Below are positions 1 through 9,470 of a stretch of 64,000 nucleotides of DNA, piece by piece. Both the position numbers and the translations under genes were made by a program. The first letter of the stretch is position 1. Every line of letters begins with the position of its first letter. A model generated the notes under the pieces. That model was not told the DNA's origin. It searched no databases and saw nothing but the letters and a program-made list of their open reading frames with translations. Origin of the DNA: Methylobacillus methanolivorans (GTDB taxonomy: Bacteria > Pseudomonadota > Gammaproteobacteria > Burkholderiales > Methylophilaceae). Where the stretch lies: positions 186,001 to 250,000 of the forward strand of contig NZ_JAJAVF010000001.1 in assembly GCF_020531845.1 (NCBI RefSeq), given 5' to 3'.

Positions 1-452
1 GCCGTTGCCACACGCCAGCGTTGACAGCGCAGGTTACTCATGTCGGCCTTGAAACTGGCACCAGCCACATGCATGCGTGCCAGCACATTGCCAATTTCGG
101 CACAATGCTGCGGCGTTACTATCTCCAGCGACTTGCCCGCCAGACAGCTCACCAGGGCGGCAGGCTTACCATTGAGCTCACCCAATGCAGCGCCTGTATT
201 GTTCTTAACCGGGTGCGGGCAAGGAATCCCCCGCTCAGCCAGATGCGTCATCAGGTTGAGGAAATTAGGCAACTCCTCCGCACTATGCTCTTCAAACAGC
301 GTGAGCACATACCGCCCGCTTGTTGTGGTAACGAAGTAATTGGTATTGGTGATACCCGATGCAATCCCCTGCAGATCAAGCAAGTCGCCTAAGGCATAGC
401 CCTTAAGCCATTGCTGCATTTGCTCGAATGAAACGGTGGTAAATACGGACAT
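1..452 (-). CDS. thrB: Homoserine kinase, C-terminal part outside window
   Basis: This is the N-terminal half (about 150 codons) of a minus-strand gene that runs off the left edge. It starts with ATG at 450-452 (MSVFTTVSFEQMQQWL). The translation matches the aminoglycoside-phosphotransferase-fold homoserine kinases of pseudomonads and betaproteobacteria. It has the GIASGITNTNYFV nucleotide-loop region near residues 29-41, then TSGRYVLTLFE, then FLNLMTHLAERGIPCPHPV. These enzymes phosphorylate L-homoserine in threonine synthesis and are usually about 316 residues long, so roughly half is missing here. It lies downstream of the DUF2782-like gene and probably shares its transcript. The catalytic Asp region is not in the window, so activity cannot be judged. 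Confidence 0.85.
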   Translation of the reverse strand, partial: MSVFTTVSFEQMQQWLKGYALGDLLDLQGIASGITNTNYFVTTTSGRYVLTLFEEHSAEELPNFLNLMTHLAERGIPCPHPVKNNTGAALGELNGKPAALVSCLAGKSLEIVTPQHCAEIGNVLARMHVAGASFKADMSNLRCQRWRVAT

Positions 453-529
453 AGAAAACTTTTGGAAAACCGGGGAAAGTGGAAATGAGGGCTAAACCAC
501 GCCCTCCTCAGGCATCAGCAACTCAATGG

Positions 530-871
530 TTAGAACCGGAACAAGACCCACTTGGGGATACTGACGGTGGGGGCGATATCGCCCTCGCTACGTGCCCAGC
601 CTGCATTTGAGTCTTCCTTGGTCATGTAATATGGCGCGCCCACTTTTGGCGTGACCTTGATCATGTACAAGTTACCATTGATACGGTATTCCTCGACGGT
701 ATCTTCACCCTTCTTGGTGATCGTCACCTCTGGCTCAGGGTTCTCACCTTCCATACCGGCAGGAGGTGGAGGAGGCTCAGGCAAAGGCTCCAGATTATCT
801 GGAATCTCAGCAGCAGAGGCCATCAGCGGCAAAAGAAACGCCAACATCAGCAAAATTTTATGGGTACGCAT
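530..871 (-). CDS. DUF2782-like exported protein
   Basis: The gene encodes a 113-residue protein with a clear Sec signal peptide (about residues 1-20, ending MASAAE). A proline- and glutamate-rich stretch follows (about 26-48). The small C-terminal domain contains YRINGNLYMIKVTPKVG and ends in WVLFRF. Its size, proline-rich linker and position between polA and thrB match the DUF2782 family, which has no known function. It is most likely periplasmic or attached to the outer face of a membrane. It lies 77 bp upstream of thrB and downstream of the LOG gene on the same strand, so a three-gene transcript is plausible. The family assignment is from memory of the pattern, not a search. Confidence 0.75.
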   Translation of the reverse strand: MRTHKILLMLAFLLPLMASAAEIPDNLEPLPEPPPPPAGMEGENPEPEVTITKKGEDTVEEYRINGNLYMIKVTPKVGAPYYMTKEDSNAGWARSEGDIAPTVSIPKWVLFRF

Positions 872-995
872 GACAACCTCAGCTCAGAATAATGCAGCAA
901 TTCTATCAAATACCCCCCTTAGCCAAAAGGGCGGTGTTGCTTATTAACAACAAGATATTGGCGCGACCGAGCACCGCTGCCAACACACCTCCTGC

Positions 996-1739
996 TTACA
1001 AGTAGAACTGCATGATTTGCTGCTCAGTGGGTGATGGTTCAAAACCTCTGGTTTCATAATGCTTGAAGATGGCCTCCACGATCTCATGAGGCTTGTCGAT
1101 CACCTGTAATAAATCGAGGTCTTCCGGCGAAATCATGCCCTCAGGCGCCAGAGTTTCCTTGATCCAGGACAACATGCCGCGCCAGAATGGTTCATGCACC
1201 AGAATCAGCGGGATCCTGCGTGTCTTGGCAGTTTGGATGAGAGTAAGCGCCTCCATCAACTCATCCAGCGTACCAAAACCACCCGGCATCACTACGTAAG
1301 CCGAGGCATATTTCACAAACATGACTTTACGCATGAAAAAATGCTGAAAGTTCTGGCTGATGTCCTGGTATGGATTGCCCTTTTGCTCGTGCGGCAATTC
1401 GATATTGAGGCCGATGCTGGGCGATTTCCCCTTGTATGCACCCTTGTTGGCAGCTTCCATGATACCGGGACCACCGCCAGAAATGACGCTGAATCCGGCA
1501 TCTGACAAGAGCCGGGCAATTTCTTCCGTCAGTTTGTAATAGGGGTGATCAGGCGGGGTGCGCGCGCTACCGAAAATGGAGACCGCGGGCGTGATTTCCT
1601 TCATGCGCTCGGTCGCCTCGACGAATTCTGCCATAATCTCGAAAGCTCGCCATGATTCGCGCGCCGAGTACTTTTTATTGGGTAAATCGGGATCAAGAAT
1701 CTTGGGAAGTTTTTTTGCAGCTGACATAAGGTTCCACAC
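996..1739 (-). CDS. LOG family protein (TIGR00730-type Rossmann fold)
   Basis: The 247-residue product has the two signatures of LOG/lysine-decarboxylase-like proteins: GGGPGIMEA (88-96) and PGGFGTLDE (152-160), with the conserved Arg-Lys pair at 137-138. Characterised members are nucleotide 5'-monophosphate phosphoribohydrolases; plant and some bacterial ones release cytokinins, and many bacterial ones act on AMP or other nucleotides. The substrate here is unknown. The N-terminal 45 residues are longer than in short LOG proteins, as in the proteobacterial long form. The ATG at 1739 (MWNLMSAAKK) leaves only 7 bp to the divergent polA start. The second ATG at 1727 (MSAAKK) is an equally plausible start. 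Confidence 0.85.
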   Translation of the reverse strand: MWNLMSAAKKLPKILDPDLPNKKYSARESWRAFEIMAEFVEATERMKEITPAVSIFGSARTPPDHPYYKLTEEIARLLSDAGFSVISGGGPGIMEAANKGAYKGKSPSIGLNIELPHEQKGNPYQDISQNFQHFFMRKVMFVKYASAYVVMPGGFGTLDELMEALTLIQTAKTRRIPLILVHEPFWRGMLSWIKETLAPEGMISPEDLDLLQVIDKPHEIVEAIFKHYETRGFEPSPTEQQIMQFYL

Positions 1740-1746
1740 TCAAAAA

Positions 1747-4488
1747 ATGAAAACATTGTTATTAGTGGACGGTTCGTCCTACCTCTATCGCGCCTTCCAT
1801 GCCATGCCAGACCTGCGTAACAAGGCTGGCGAGCCCACCGGCGCCATTCAGGGCGTACTTAACATGCTGCGCCGCCTGCATAAAGACTACCCAGCCGATT
1901 ATAGCGCTTGTGTATTTGATGCCAAAGGCAAAACTTTCCGCGACGATATCTACCAAGAATACAAGGCCAATCGTGCTTCCATGCCGGATGACCTGCGCCT
2001 GCAAATAGAGCCTTTGCATCGCGCCATACAGGCCATGGGCTGGCCGCTGATCGTCGAAGACGGGGTGGAAGCCGATGACGTGATTGGTGCCCTGGCGAAA
2101 CAGGCAGAGCGCGAAGGCATGCGGGTGATTATTTCCACAGGCGACAAAGACATTTCACAGTTAGTGAACCCCCATGTCACCGTGGTCAACACCATGCGTG
2201 ATGCCTTCAGGAAAACCGATGAGATGCTGGATGAAGCCGGGGTTGAGGCCAAGTTTGGCGTACCACCCAGCTTGATGGTGGATTACCTGATCCTGATCGG
2301 AGACAGCTCGGACAATGTGCCGGGCGTGGAAAAAGTCGGCCCCAAGACTGCGGTCAAATGGCTGACCCAATATGGCTCGCTAGACAACATCATTGCCAAT
2401 GCCGACAAGATCACGGGCGTTGTAGGTGAAAACCTGCGTAAAGCCCTGCCCTGGCTGCCCACAGCCCGCGAGCTCATCACCATACGCTGCGATGTTGGCA
2501 TACAGGAAAACCTCTCCGACCTCGCCCCACGACCGCAGGACAGGGATACCCTGATTGAGTTGTTTGACCGTTTTGAATTCAAGACCCTGCGCCGCGAATT
2601 AGATGCCGTCCCTGCGGCATCCAACACCACCGCAGCAGCCAGTAATATGCCGACTGACTTGTTTGCAGCCTCTGCCGCCACTACGCGCCACTTCGAAACC
2701 ATATTCACTGAAGCCGCCTTGCAAAACTGGCTGGATAAACTCAGCCAGGCCACACTGGTATGTTTTGACACGGAAACCACTTCATTAGACCCGTTGACGG
2801 CAAAACTGGTCGGCATGTCATTTTCCGTCACGCCTGGTGAAGCAGCTTATCTGCCGCTGCGCCACGACTACCCTGGCGCACCTGACCAATTGTCATTTGA
2901 CGCCACGCTCGCCCGCATCAAACCACTGTTGGAAAACCCGGATATCAAGAAGGTGGGGCAAAACCTCAAGTACGATAAGCATGTACTGGCCAATCACGGC
3001 ATCCAGCTCAATGGCATCGCCCACGATACGCTGCTGCAATCTTATGTGCTGGAAAGCCATCGCACCCATGGCATGGATGACCTCGCTATGCGCCACCTGG
3101 GTGTAAAAACCATCACCTACGAAGAAATCGCAGGCAAGGGCGCCAAGCAAGTACCATTCAGCCAGGTAGCCGTGGAGCAAGCCGCGGAATATGCAGCCGA
3201 AGATGCCGACATCACGCTGCAGTTGCACCAGAACCTTTACCCGCAGGTGGCAGACGATGCCAAGTTGCAATTTGTATACAGCCAAATCGAAATGCCGGTA
3301 CTGGATATTCTTTACACCATAGAACGCAACGGTGTGCTGATAGACCAAGCCATGCTGCAAGCGCAAAGCCATGAGATCGGCCAAAAACTGATCGGGCTTG
3401 AACAACAGGCCTATGAATTGGCTGGGCAACCGTTCAACCTCGGCTCACCCAAGCAATTGCAGGAAATCCTCTTTGGCAAACTCGGCATCAAGCCCCTGAA
3501 GAAAACGCCAAGCGGCGCACCTTCCACCGATGAGGATGTGTTGCAGGAACTGGCATTGGACTATCCATTGCCCAAAGTATTGCTGGAATATCGCGGACTC
3601 GCCAAGCTGAAATCCACTTACACCGACAAGCTGCCGCGCATGATCAACCCTGACACGGGTCGCGTGCATACCAGCTACAGCCAGGCCGTGGCTATTACCG
3701 GGCGCTTGGCTAGCTCGGACCCCAATTTGCAGAATATCCCGGTACGCACTGCCGAAGGCCGGCGCATTCGCGAAGCCTTTATCGCCAACCCGGGTCACAG
3801 CATTATCTCTGCCGATTACTCGCAAATCGAGTTACGCATCATGGCACACCTTTCACAAGATGAAGGCCTGTTGAGCGCATTCGCCAAGGGGGAAGATATT
3901 CACCGCGCCACCGCGGCCGAAATTTTTGGCGTGGAGCGCGATGCTGTCACTAGCGAGCAACGCCGCTATGCCAAGGTGATCAACTTCGGCCTGATTTATG
4001 GCATGAGTGCATTTGGCCTGGCGCAAAACCTGAATATAGAACGTAGCGCTGCGCAAAGTTACATCGACCGTTACTTCGCACGCTACCCCGGCGTACGTAA
4101 CTATATGCAAACCACGCGCGAAGCCGCCAAGGATAAGGGCTACGTGGAAACTTTCTTTGGCCGCAGGCTATGGGTACCCGAAATCAACAGCCCCAATGGC
4201 ATGCGCCGTGCGGGTGCAGAACGTGCTGCCATCAATGCGCCTATGCAAGGCACAGCAGCTGATTTGATCAAACTGGCGATGATTGCCGTACAAGGTTGGC
4301 TGGACCGGGAAAAGCTGCAAAGCAAGCTCATCATGCAAGTGCACGATGAATTGGTACTGGAAGTGCCGGATGGAGAATTGGAACTGGTGAAGCAAACCCT
4401 GCCACAACTCATGCAAGGCGTTGCCAAGCTAGATGTACCTTTACTGGCGGAAGTAGGAGTTGGCACTAACTGGGAAGCAGCGCATTAA
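1747..4488 (+). CDS. polA: DNA polymerase I
   Basis: The gene encodes 913 residues when started at ATG 1747 (MKTLLLVDGSSYLYRAF). The reading frame is open further upstream to 1558, but that stretch overlaps the opposite gene and precedes the conserved N-terminus, so it is rejected. All three activities look intact. The 5' nuclease domain is at about 1-290. The 3'-5' proofreading exonuclease has DTE at 341-343 and a later YAAEDAD motif. The polymerase has motif A DYSQIELR from 690, motif B RRYAKVINFGLIYG, and motif C VHDE with Asp867. It fills gaps in Okazaki-fragment processing and excision repair. It converges on the bfd-type gene across a hairpin at 4503-4536. Confidence 0.97.
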   Translation: MKTLLLVDGSSYLYRAFHAMPDLRNKAGEPTGAIQGVLNMLRRLHKDYPADYSACVFDAKGKTFRDDIYQEYKANRASMPDDLRLQIEPLHRAIQAMGWPLIVEDGVEADDVIGALAKQAEREGMRVIISTGDKDISQLVNPHVTVVNTMRDAFRKTDEMLDEAGVEAKFGVPPSLMVDYLILIGDSSDNVPGVEKVGPKTAVKWLTQYGSLDNIIANADKITGVVGENLRKALPWLPTARELITIRCDVGIQENLSDLAPRPQDRDTLIELFDRFEFKTLRRELDAVPAASNTTAAASNMPTDLFAASAATTRHFETIFTEAALQNWLDKLSQATLVCFDTETTSLDPLTAKLVGMSFSVTPGEAAYLPLRHDYPGAPDQLSFDATLARIKPLLENPDIKKVGQNLKYDKHVLANHGIQLNGIAHDTLLQSYVLESHRTHGMDDLAMRHLGVKTITYEEIAGKGAKQVPFSQVAVEQAAEYAAEDADITLQLHQNLYPQVADDAKLQFVYSQIEMPVLDILYTIERNGVLIDQAMLQAQSHEIGQKLIGLEQQAYELAGQPFNLGSPKQLQEILFGKLGIKPLKKTPSGAPSTDEDVLQELALDYPLPKVLLEYRGLAKLKSTYTDKLPRMINPDTGRVHTSYSQAVAITGRLASSDPNLQNIPVRTAEGRRIREAFIANPGHSIISADYSQIELRIMAHLSQDEGLLSAFAKGEDIHRATAAEIFGVERDAVTSEQRRYAKVINFGLIYGMSAFGLAQNLNIERSAAQSYIDRYFARYPGVRNYMQTTREAAKDKGYVETFFGRRLWVPEINSPNGMRRAGAERAAINAPMQGTAADLIKLAMIAVQGWLDREKLQSKLIMQVHDELVLEVPDGELELVKQTLPQLMQGVAKLDVPLLAEVGVGTNWEAAH

Positions 4489-4502
4489 ACCAGTGTGTGC
4501 CA

Positions 4503-4536
4503 GATCAAGCACAAGCTATTTGTCTTGTGCTTGATC
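4503..4536. terminator. Hairpin between polA and bfd-type gene
   Basis: A perfect 13-bp inverted repeat (GATCAAGCACAAG / CTTGTGCTTGATC) with an 8-base loop lies between the convergent polA and BFD genes. The last codons of the BFD gene sit inside the right arm and its stop codon is in the loop. There is no strong T-tract on either side, so this is a likely but not canonical bidirectional terminator. Confidence 0.6.
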
Positions 4537-4719
4537 CAGCTCTTTCAGGTAATACTCGATTTCCCACTCGCAACCACCGCAACCAGTCAAGGCACCCGTC
4601 ATGTCGGCGATACCCTGCAGATCAAAGCCCTGTTGATGCAAGGCGCGAATCTTGCCGCGTTTCACCCCACTGCAAAAACAGAGGATTTCGTCGTCGGGAT
4701 TGTCTTTTGGCTTACTCAT
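4516..4719 (-). CDS. bfd: BFD-like [2Fe-2S] ferredoxin
   Basis: This 67-residue protein has the bacterioferritin-associated ferredoxin arrangement: a CFC pair (residues 14-16) and CGGC (47-50), which together would bind one [2Fe-2S] cluster. In characterised systems such as Pseudomonas, Bfd reduces the core iron of bacterioferritin to release it. No bacterioferritin gene is in this window, so the partner is not shown. It is monocistronic and convergent with polA. The same domain type also occurs inside NirB (47290-49860), but the small stand-alone length points to Bfd proper. Confidence 0.85.
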   Translation of the reverse strand: MSKPKDNPDDEILCFCSGVKRGKIRALHQQGFDLQGIADMTGALTGCGGCEWEIEYYLKELDQAQDK

Positions 4720-4831
4720 ACATTTGTTTTTTCAATAACAGCGGCCTATTTTACCCATTCAACGGCAAAAACTTGCAGAACATGACTGCTCTGAGGCAAA
4801 TTAACAGCCATTCAAGGCGACATACCACAGC

Positions 4832-5593
4832 ATGAACCATCATACTCCCCGCTTCGGTGCCATCATCATTGGCGATGAAATCCTCTCAGGCAAACGCCAG
4901 GATGGGCATTTATCCAAGGTGATTTCACTGCTTGCCGAGAGAGGTCTGGCCTTGTCCTGGGCAGAGTATCTCGGTGACGAGCGCCCGCAGATTGCCGCCA
5001 CACTCAAGCGCACCATGGCACGCAAAGATGTCGTATTTTGCTTTGGCGGCATAGGTGCCACACCAGATGACCAAACGCGACAATCTGCTGCCGAGGCCGC
5101 GGGATTAGCCATTGCACGCCACCCTGGAGCGGTCGCAGAAATTGAAGCACGTTTCGGCGAATCTGCTTACCCGAAAAGAGTATTGATGGCAGACTTCCCT
5201 GCCGGTGCCGCACTCATTCCTAACCCAGTGAATCGTGTCCCGGGCTTTTCCCTCGCCCAGCATTATTTCATGCCCGGTTTCCCGGAAATGGCATGGCCCA
5301 TGACCGCATGGATACTGGATACGCATTACGCCCATTTGCATCACCAGCAAAAGATTACTGAATCCTCCATCCTGGTGTTTGATGCGGGCGAAAGCCAGTT
5401 GCTTGACCTCATGGGTGATATCACACGCACATACCCGGCCCTCAAGCTGTTCAGCCTGCCACGCCTGGATACACGCCGCACCATTGAACTCGGAGTCAAA
5501 GGCAACACGGAACAGGTGCATAGCGCCATGCAACATATCCAGGCAGCGCTGGAGACAGCAGGGTACCCTTGGCAGACTGTAGATCAAGCCTAA
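4832..5593 (+). CDS. CinA N-terminal-type (MoaB/Mog-like) molybdopterin-binding domain protein
   Basis: The product is 253 residues and has the MoaB/Mog-like fold signature: [15 protein letters not shown] near the N-terminus, [15 protein letters not shown] in the middle, and NPVNRVPGF followed by [11 protein letters not shown]. These match the N-terminal domain of CinA/competence-damage proteins. The C-terminal nicotinamide-nucleotide amidase domain (PncC) is absent, so this is the short form common in proteobacteria. Related domains have ADP-ribose or nucleotide pyrophosphatase activity or bind molybdopterin; which applies here is unclear. Its TAA stop overlaps the ATG of the next gene by one base, which suggests translational coupling. 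Confidence 0.85.
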   Translation: MNHHTPRFGAIIIGDEILSGKRQDGHLSKVISLLAERGLALSWAEYLGDERPQIAATLKRTMARKDVVFCFGGIGATPDDQTRQSAAEAAGLAIARHPGAVAEIEARFGESAYPKRVLMADFPAGAALIPNPVNRVPGFSLAQHYFMPGFPEMAWPMTAWILDTHYAHLHHQQKITESSILVFDAGESQLLDLMGDITRTYPALKLFSLPRLDTRRTIELGVKGNTEQVHSAMQHIQAALETAGYPWQTVDQA

Positions 5594-5850
5594 TGGAATG
5601 CCGTCCAAGCTGCGGTGCATGCTGCATCGCCCCCTCTATCAGCAGCGCCATCCCAGGGATGCCTCTCGGCAAAAAAGCGGGAGAGCGCTGCATACAACTG
5701 GATTCGCAGAACCGCTGCATGATCTTCGGTCAAGCTGAACGCCCTGCGGTATGCGCCTCCCTAAAACCCAATGCAGAGATGTGTGGCGCCAGTAATACCC
5801 AAGCATTTATCTGGTTAACGCAGCTAGAACAATCTACCTCTCCCGATTAA
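5593..5850 (+). CDS. YkgJ-type cysteine-cluster protein
   Basis: The gene encodes 85 residues from the ATG at 5593, which overlaps the preceding stop codon (TAATG). I prefer this start to the in-frame ATG at 5569 because of that coupling and because the conserved region starts with [11 protein letters not shown]. Cysteines at 3, 7, 10 and 11, plus [10 protein letters not shown] and two later cysteines, match the zinc- or iron-chelating CxxxCxxCC family (YkgJ/UPF0153). Function is unknown; the cysteine pattern implies metal or Fe-S binding. It probably forms a two-gene unit with the CinA-type gene. Confidence 0.85.
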   Translation: MECRPSCGACCIAPSISSAIPGMPLGKKAGERCIQLDSQNRCMIFGQAERPAVCASLKPNAEMCGASNTQAFIWLTQLEQSTSPD

Positions 5851-6038
5851 GTCACGCCCAACTGAGGTGCATGCCGCCAGCCATCGTCGCACTTTAGTAT
5901 CAAGTACAGCGCATTGAGCCTCTATCATCAGCTTGGCAAATCATTGACTTAGACCAACACCCGCCAGTGAGCAGTGATGAGTTTATTCTCAGGAATATTA
6001 TTTGCTTAAAGCTTTCAACCTCATCACAAAGTACTTTC

Positions 6039-7988
6039 ATGGCTTCTTTCAACCAACTGCCACTACGCAGCAAAGTATTGGCGATCGTCAGCACCATGGT
6101 GTTACTGGGCTTTGGCCTTACTATCGCGGTGCTGACCTACAAAGCCTCCACTCTGCAAAGCGAATCAGCATTGCAATACGCCCGCACTCTCTCCAGGCAA
6201 CATGCCGAGGAAGTCAAGGCCGAAATCGAAAGCGCATTCGATACCGCACGCACGCTGGCCCAATCACTGGAAGGGCTGCACACGGCAGGTTTAGTCAATC
6301 GCAAGCTCGCAGACAATATGCTCAAGCACCTACTGGAAAACAATCCAGGATTCATTGGCATCTGGACCATCTGGGAACCCAATGCCTTTGATGGACGAGA
6401 TAGTGAATTCGTGAACCAGGCTGGTACGGATGGCAGCGGACGTTACATCCCCTATTGGAACCGTGGCAGCGGCAAGGTCGAAGTCACAGCCCTCACGGAT
6501 TATGACCAGCCTGGCGCTGGTGACTATTACCTACTCGCACGCAATAACGCTGAGGAAACCCTGCTAGAACCTTACGAATACGAAATCAATGGCAAAAATG
6601 TGTTGATCACCAGCATGGCGGTGCCTATCCGCTACCAAGGCAAGGTGGTAGGTGTGGCAGGGGTGGATATGCTGCTGTCTGAATTCCAGAAAAAAGTCAG
6701 TCAAATCAAGCCGTTTAAGCATGGCTTTGCCAGCTTGCTCTCTCACCAAGGCAGTTATATCGGTGATCGTGATGCCGCCAATGTTGGCAAGCCCACACCC
6801 AAAGCAACGGATTGGGAGCGAATTCGCCAGGCCATTCGCGCAGGTGAAGGCTATGAAGATAAAGCGCTAGACAGCGTACTCAAGACTACGGTCATGCGCA
6901 TCTTCCAGCCGATTCATATCGCGCAAAGCCAGACACCTTGGTCCTTTGCAATCTCGGTGCCAGAAGACCAAGTCTTGCAAGGTGTTCGTAACCTGCGCAA
7001 TACCGCCATCATCATCGGCCTGCTCAGTGTCATCCTTGTCTCGGTTGCGCTGGCTTACCTACTGGACCGCATGGTGATTCGCCCGATTGGGGGGGAACCG
7101 GCAACAGCCTCGGATTTAGCGCATAACATTGCCGAGGGTAACCTGAATACACCTGTCTCGCTTGCCGCAGACGACAAGGACAGCATGCTGCACGCGATGA
7201 GCGCAATGCAAGAGCGTCTACGTCATATCGTGAGTGATATCCGTGCCATCAGTGAACATGTCTCCAGCGCCGCCTCGGAAATTGCCCTCGGTAATAGCGA
7301 TCTCTCCAGCCGCACCGAAAACCAGGCAGCGTCACTGGAAGAAACAGCCGCCAGCGTCGAGCAACTCACCTCCACCGTAGAGCAGAATACCGAGCATGCT
7401 CGCACCGCCAACCAACTGGCTGCCTCTGCCTCAAGCACCGCGGCGCGTGCTAGCGACAAGGTGAGTGATGCCGTCAACACTATCCAGCAAATCAGCGAGG
7501 AGTCGCGCAAGATGTCGGACATCACCAGCGTCATTGAGGGCATCGCCTTTCAAACCAACATCCTGGCGCTAAATGCTGCAGTGGAGGCTGCCCGCGCAGG
7601 CGAGCAAGGACGTGGCTTTGCCGTCGTGGCGCAGGAAGTGCGCAACCTGGCCCAGCGTAGCGCCAGCGCTGCCAAGGAAATCAAGCAATTGATTGATGGC
7701 TCGATCAATATGATCACTCAAGGCTCTACGCAAGTCGTGGATGCTGGCAGTGCCATGCAGGATGTCGTCCATGCCGTGCAACAGGTCTCAGACATCATGA
7801 CTGAAATTGCACATGCATCGGAGGAACAAAGCAGCGGTATTCAACAAATCAATATCGCGATTACCTCCATGGATGAAGTCACCCAGCAAAATGCCGCTTT
7901 GGTAGAAGAAGCAATGGCCGCCGCACATTCGCTGGATGACCAGGCCCAACAATTGATCAAGGCAATTTCCGTTTTTAAATTGTCATGA
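6039..7988 (+). CDS. Methyl-accepting chemotaxis protein with periplasmic dCache domain
   Basis: The likely start is ATG 6039 ([14 protein letters not shown]), giving 649 residues; an ATG at 5967 would add 24 residues before the first membrane segment. The order is TM1 (about 10-32), a periplasmic double-Cache sensor (RYIPYW then [21 protein letters not shown]), TM2 (about 320-342), HAMP, and a cytoplasmic signalling helix bundle. The hairpin tip is [20 protein letters not shown]. It therefore senses an external ligand and controls CheA. The ligand cannot be read from sequence; the cache domain resembles organic-acid or amino-acid sensors. There is no C-terminal NWETF-type CheR tether: the protein ends ISVFKLS. 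No other chemotaxis gene is nearby. Confidence 0.93.
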   Translation: MASFNQLPLRSKVLAIVSTMVLLGFGLTIAVLTYKASTLQSESALQYARTLSRQHAEEVKAEIESAFDTARTLAQSLEGLHTAGLVNRKLADNMLKHLLENNPGFIGIWTIWEPNAFDGRDSEFVNQAGTDGSGRYIPYWNRGSGKVEVTALTDYDQPGAGDYYLLARNNAEETLLEPYEYEINGKNVLITSMAVPIRYQGKVVGVAGVDMLLSEFQKKVSQIKPFKHGFASLLSHQGSYIGDRDAANVGKPTPKATDWERIRQAIRAGEGYEDKALDSVLKTTVMRIFQPIHIAQSQTPWSFAISVPEDQVLQGVRNLRNTAIIIGLLSVILVSVALAYLLDRMVIRPIGGEPATASDLAHNIAEGNLNTPVSLAADDKDSMLHAMSAMQERLRHIVSDIRAISEHVSSAASEIALGNSDLSSRTENQAASLEETAASVEQLTSTVEQNTEHARTANQLAASASSTAARASDKVSDAVNTIQQISEESRKMSDITSVIEGIAFQTNILALNAAVEAARAGEQGRGFAVVAQEVRNLAQRSASAAKEIKQLIDGSINMITQGSTQVVDAGSAMQDVVHAVQQVSDIMTEIAHASEEQSSGIQQINIAITSMDEVTQQNAALVEEAMAAAHSLDDQAQQLIKAISVFKLS

Positions 7989-8182
7989 AAACGCGTCCAT
8001 ATAAAAGCAGGAGAGATTAAGTCACCCAGCCCATTAGGCGTGCAAGTTAAAGTAAAACATTGAGTTAACTTCCCTGTATTGAAGCGAAAGTGGAATCAAC
8101 GCCATGAATATGTGCTTTGTTCTCCTTCGATTTGCATATAAAATAGGCAGCTTTTCCATGTCACTGATACGGTTATAGTCTG

Positions 8183-9211
8183 GTGCAGATCGGTCCTTAC
8201 AAGCTAAAGAACAATCTGGTCGTCGCCCCCATGGCAGGCGTGACTGACCGGCCTTTCCGCGTGCTCTGCAAAAAAATGGGCGCAGGCCTTGCCGTGAGCG
8301 AGATGGTGACTTCCAACTCGCTGTTGTACGGTAGCGCCAAGACGCTGCGCCGTGCCAACCATGAAGGCGAAGTCGACCCGATCTCCGTCCAGATCGCTGG
8401 TGCCGACCCCAAGATGATGGCAGAAGCCGCCAAGCATAATGTGGATAACGGTGCCCAGATCATTGACATCAACATGGGCTGCCCCGCCAAGAAGATCTGT
8501 AACGTCATGGCCGGCTCCGCCCTGCTCAAGGACGAACCGCTAGTCGCGCAAATCCTCAAGGCAGTAGTCGCAGCAGTCGATGTACCGGTCACGCTCAAGA
8601 TTCGCACTGGGTGGGACAAAAACAACCGCAATGCCGTGGCTGTCGCCAAGATGGCAGAAGACATCGGCGTAAAAGCACTTGCCATGCATGGCCGTACCCG
8701 CGCCTGCTTGTATATGGGCGATGCAGAATACGACACCATTGCCGCCGTCAAGCAAGCCATCAATATTCCGCTGATCGCCAATGGCGACATTACCACACCG
8801 GAAAAAGCCAAGTTCGTGCTTGACTACACCAAGGCTGACGCAGTGATGATAGGTCGCGCCGCACAAGGCCGCCCCTGGATTTTCCGCGAAACCGAGCACT
8901 TCCTTGCCACTGGCGAGCATTTGCCCGCACCGGAAGTGGACGAAATCCATCAAGTCATGCTGGAGCACATCCACGACCTGTACAACTTCTATGGCGAGCT
9001 GACTGGCATGCGTGTCGCACGCAAGCATATCTCCTGGTACACCAAAGGCCTGGTCGGGTCGGCAAACTTCCGCCACCACATGAACCAATTGCAGACAGTC
9101 GAAGAACAATTGCAGTCGATCAACGACTTCTTTAGCGAGCTCAAGCAGCGGGATACGCGTCTGCAATACACGGCTGAACCTGCCGCTGATGATGAGGCGA
9201 TCGCCGCGTAA
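8183..9211 (+). CDS. dusB: tRNA-dihydrouridine synthase B
   Basis: The 342-residue FMN enzyme starts with GTG at 8183; an in-frame TGA at 8165 limits any upstream start. It reduces uridines in the tRNA D-loop. Diagnostic features are APMAGVTDRPFR near the N-terminus, the catalytic Cys100 in NMGCPAKK, the RTGWD and MHGRTR motifs, and IANGDI with a GRAAQGRPW phosphate site. The Asn-Met-Gly-Cys-Pro context and the neighbouring fis are typical of DusB rather than DusA or DusC. The C-terminal 15 or so residues (alanine- and acid-rich) are poorly conserved. Its TAA overlaps the fis ATG by one base. Confidence 0.95.
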   Translation: MQIGPYKLKNNLVVAPMAGVTDRPFRVLCKKMGAGLAVSEMVTSNSLLYGSAKTLRRANHEGEVDPISVQIAGADPKMMAEAAKHNVDNGAQIIDINMGCPAKKICNVMAGSALLKDEPLVAQILKAVVAAVDVPVTLKIRTGWDKNNRNAVAVAKMAEDIGVKALAMHGRTRACLYMGDAEYDTIAAVKQAINIPLIANGDITTPEKAKFVLDYTKADAVMIGRAAQGRPWIFRETEHFLATGEHLPAPEVDEIHQVMLEHIHDLYNFYGELTGMRVARKHISWYTKGLVGSANFRHHMNQLQTVEEQLQSINDFFSELKQRDTRLQYTAEPAADDEAIAA

Positions 9212-9444
9212 TGAGTAGCCAGGATCTCGCCAGCTGCGTACGCGCGGCCCTGGATGAATATTTCAAGGACCTCGATGGTCAACCGCCCCATGCCGTCTAC
9301 GACATGGTGCTGCAATGCATGGAAAAACCCTTGCTGGAATACGTACTGAACCGAGCGGGCGGCAACCAAAGCAAGGCAGCCGAGATTCTAGGCCTCAATC
9401 GCAATACCCTGCGTAAGAAACTCCAGCAACACAATCTTCAATAA
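9211..9444 (+). CDS. fis: Fis nucleoid-associated protein
   Basis: The 77-residue protein ends in the Fis helix-turn-helix ([20 protein letters not shown], about 54-73), and its length is typical of betaproteobacterial Fis. Fis bends DNA, activates stable RNA promoters and modulates supercoiling. It starts at the dusB stop codon (TAATG overlap), reproducing the dusB-fis operon known from Enterobacteria, so its level probably depends on dusB translation. purH follows 26 bp later on the same strand. Confidence 0.94.
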   Translation: MSSQDLASCVRAALDEYFKDLDGQPPHAVYDMVLQCMEKPLLEYVLNRAGGNQSKAAEILGLNRNTLRKKLQQHNLQ

Positions 9445-9470
9445 CCTCTCTTTTAATAAGCTTTTTCATT

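Noticed and set aside
1558..1746. 63-residue N-terminal extension of polA
   Set aside because: The frame is open by chance inside the LOG gene; conserved polymerase I sequence begins at 1747.
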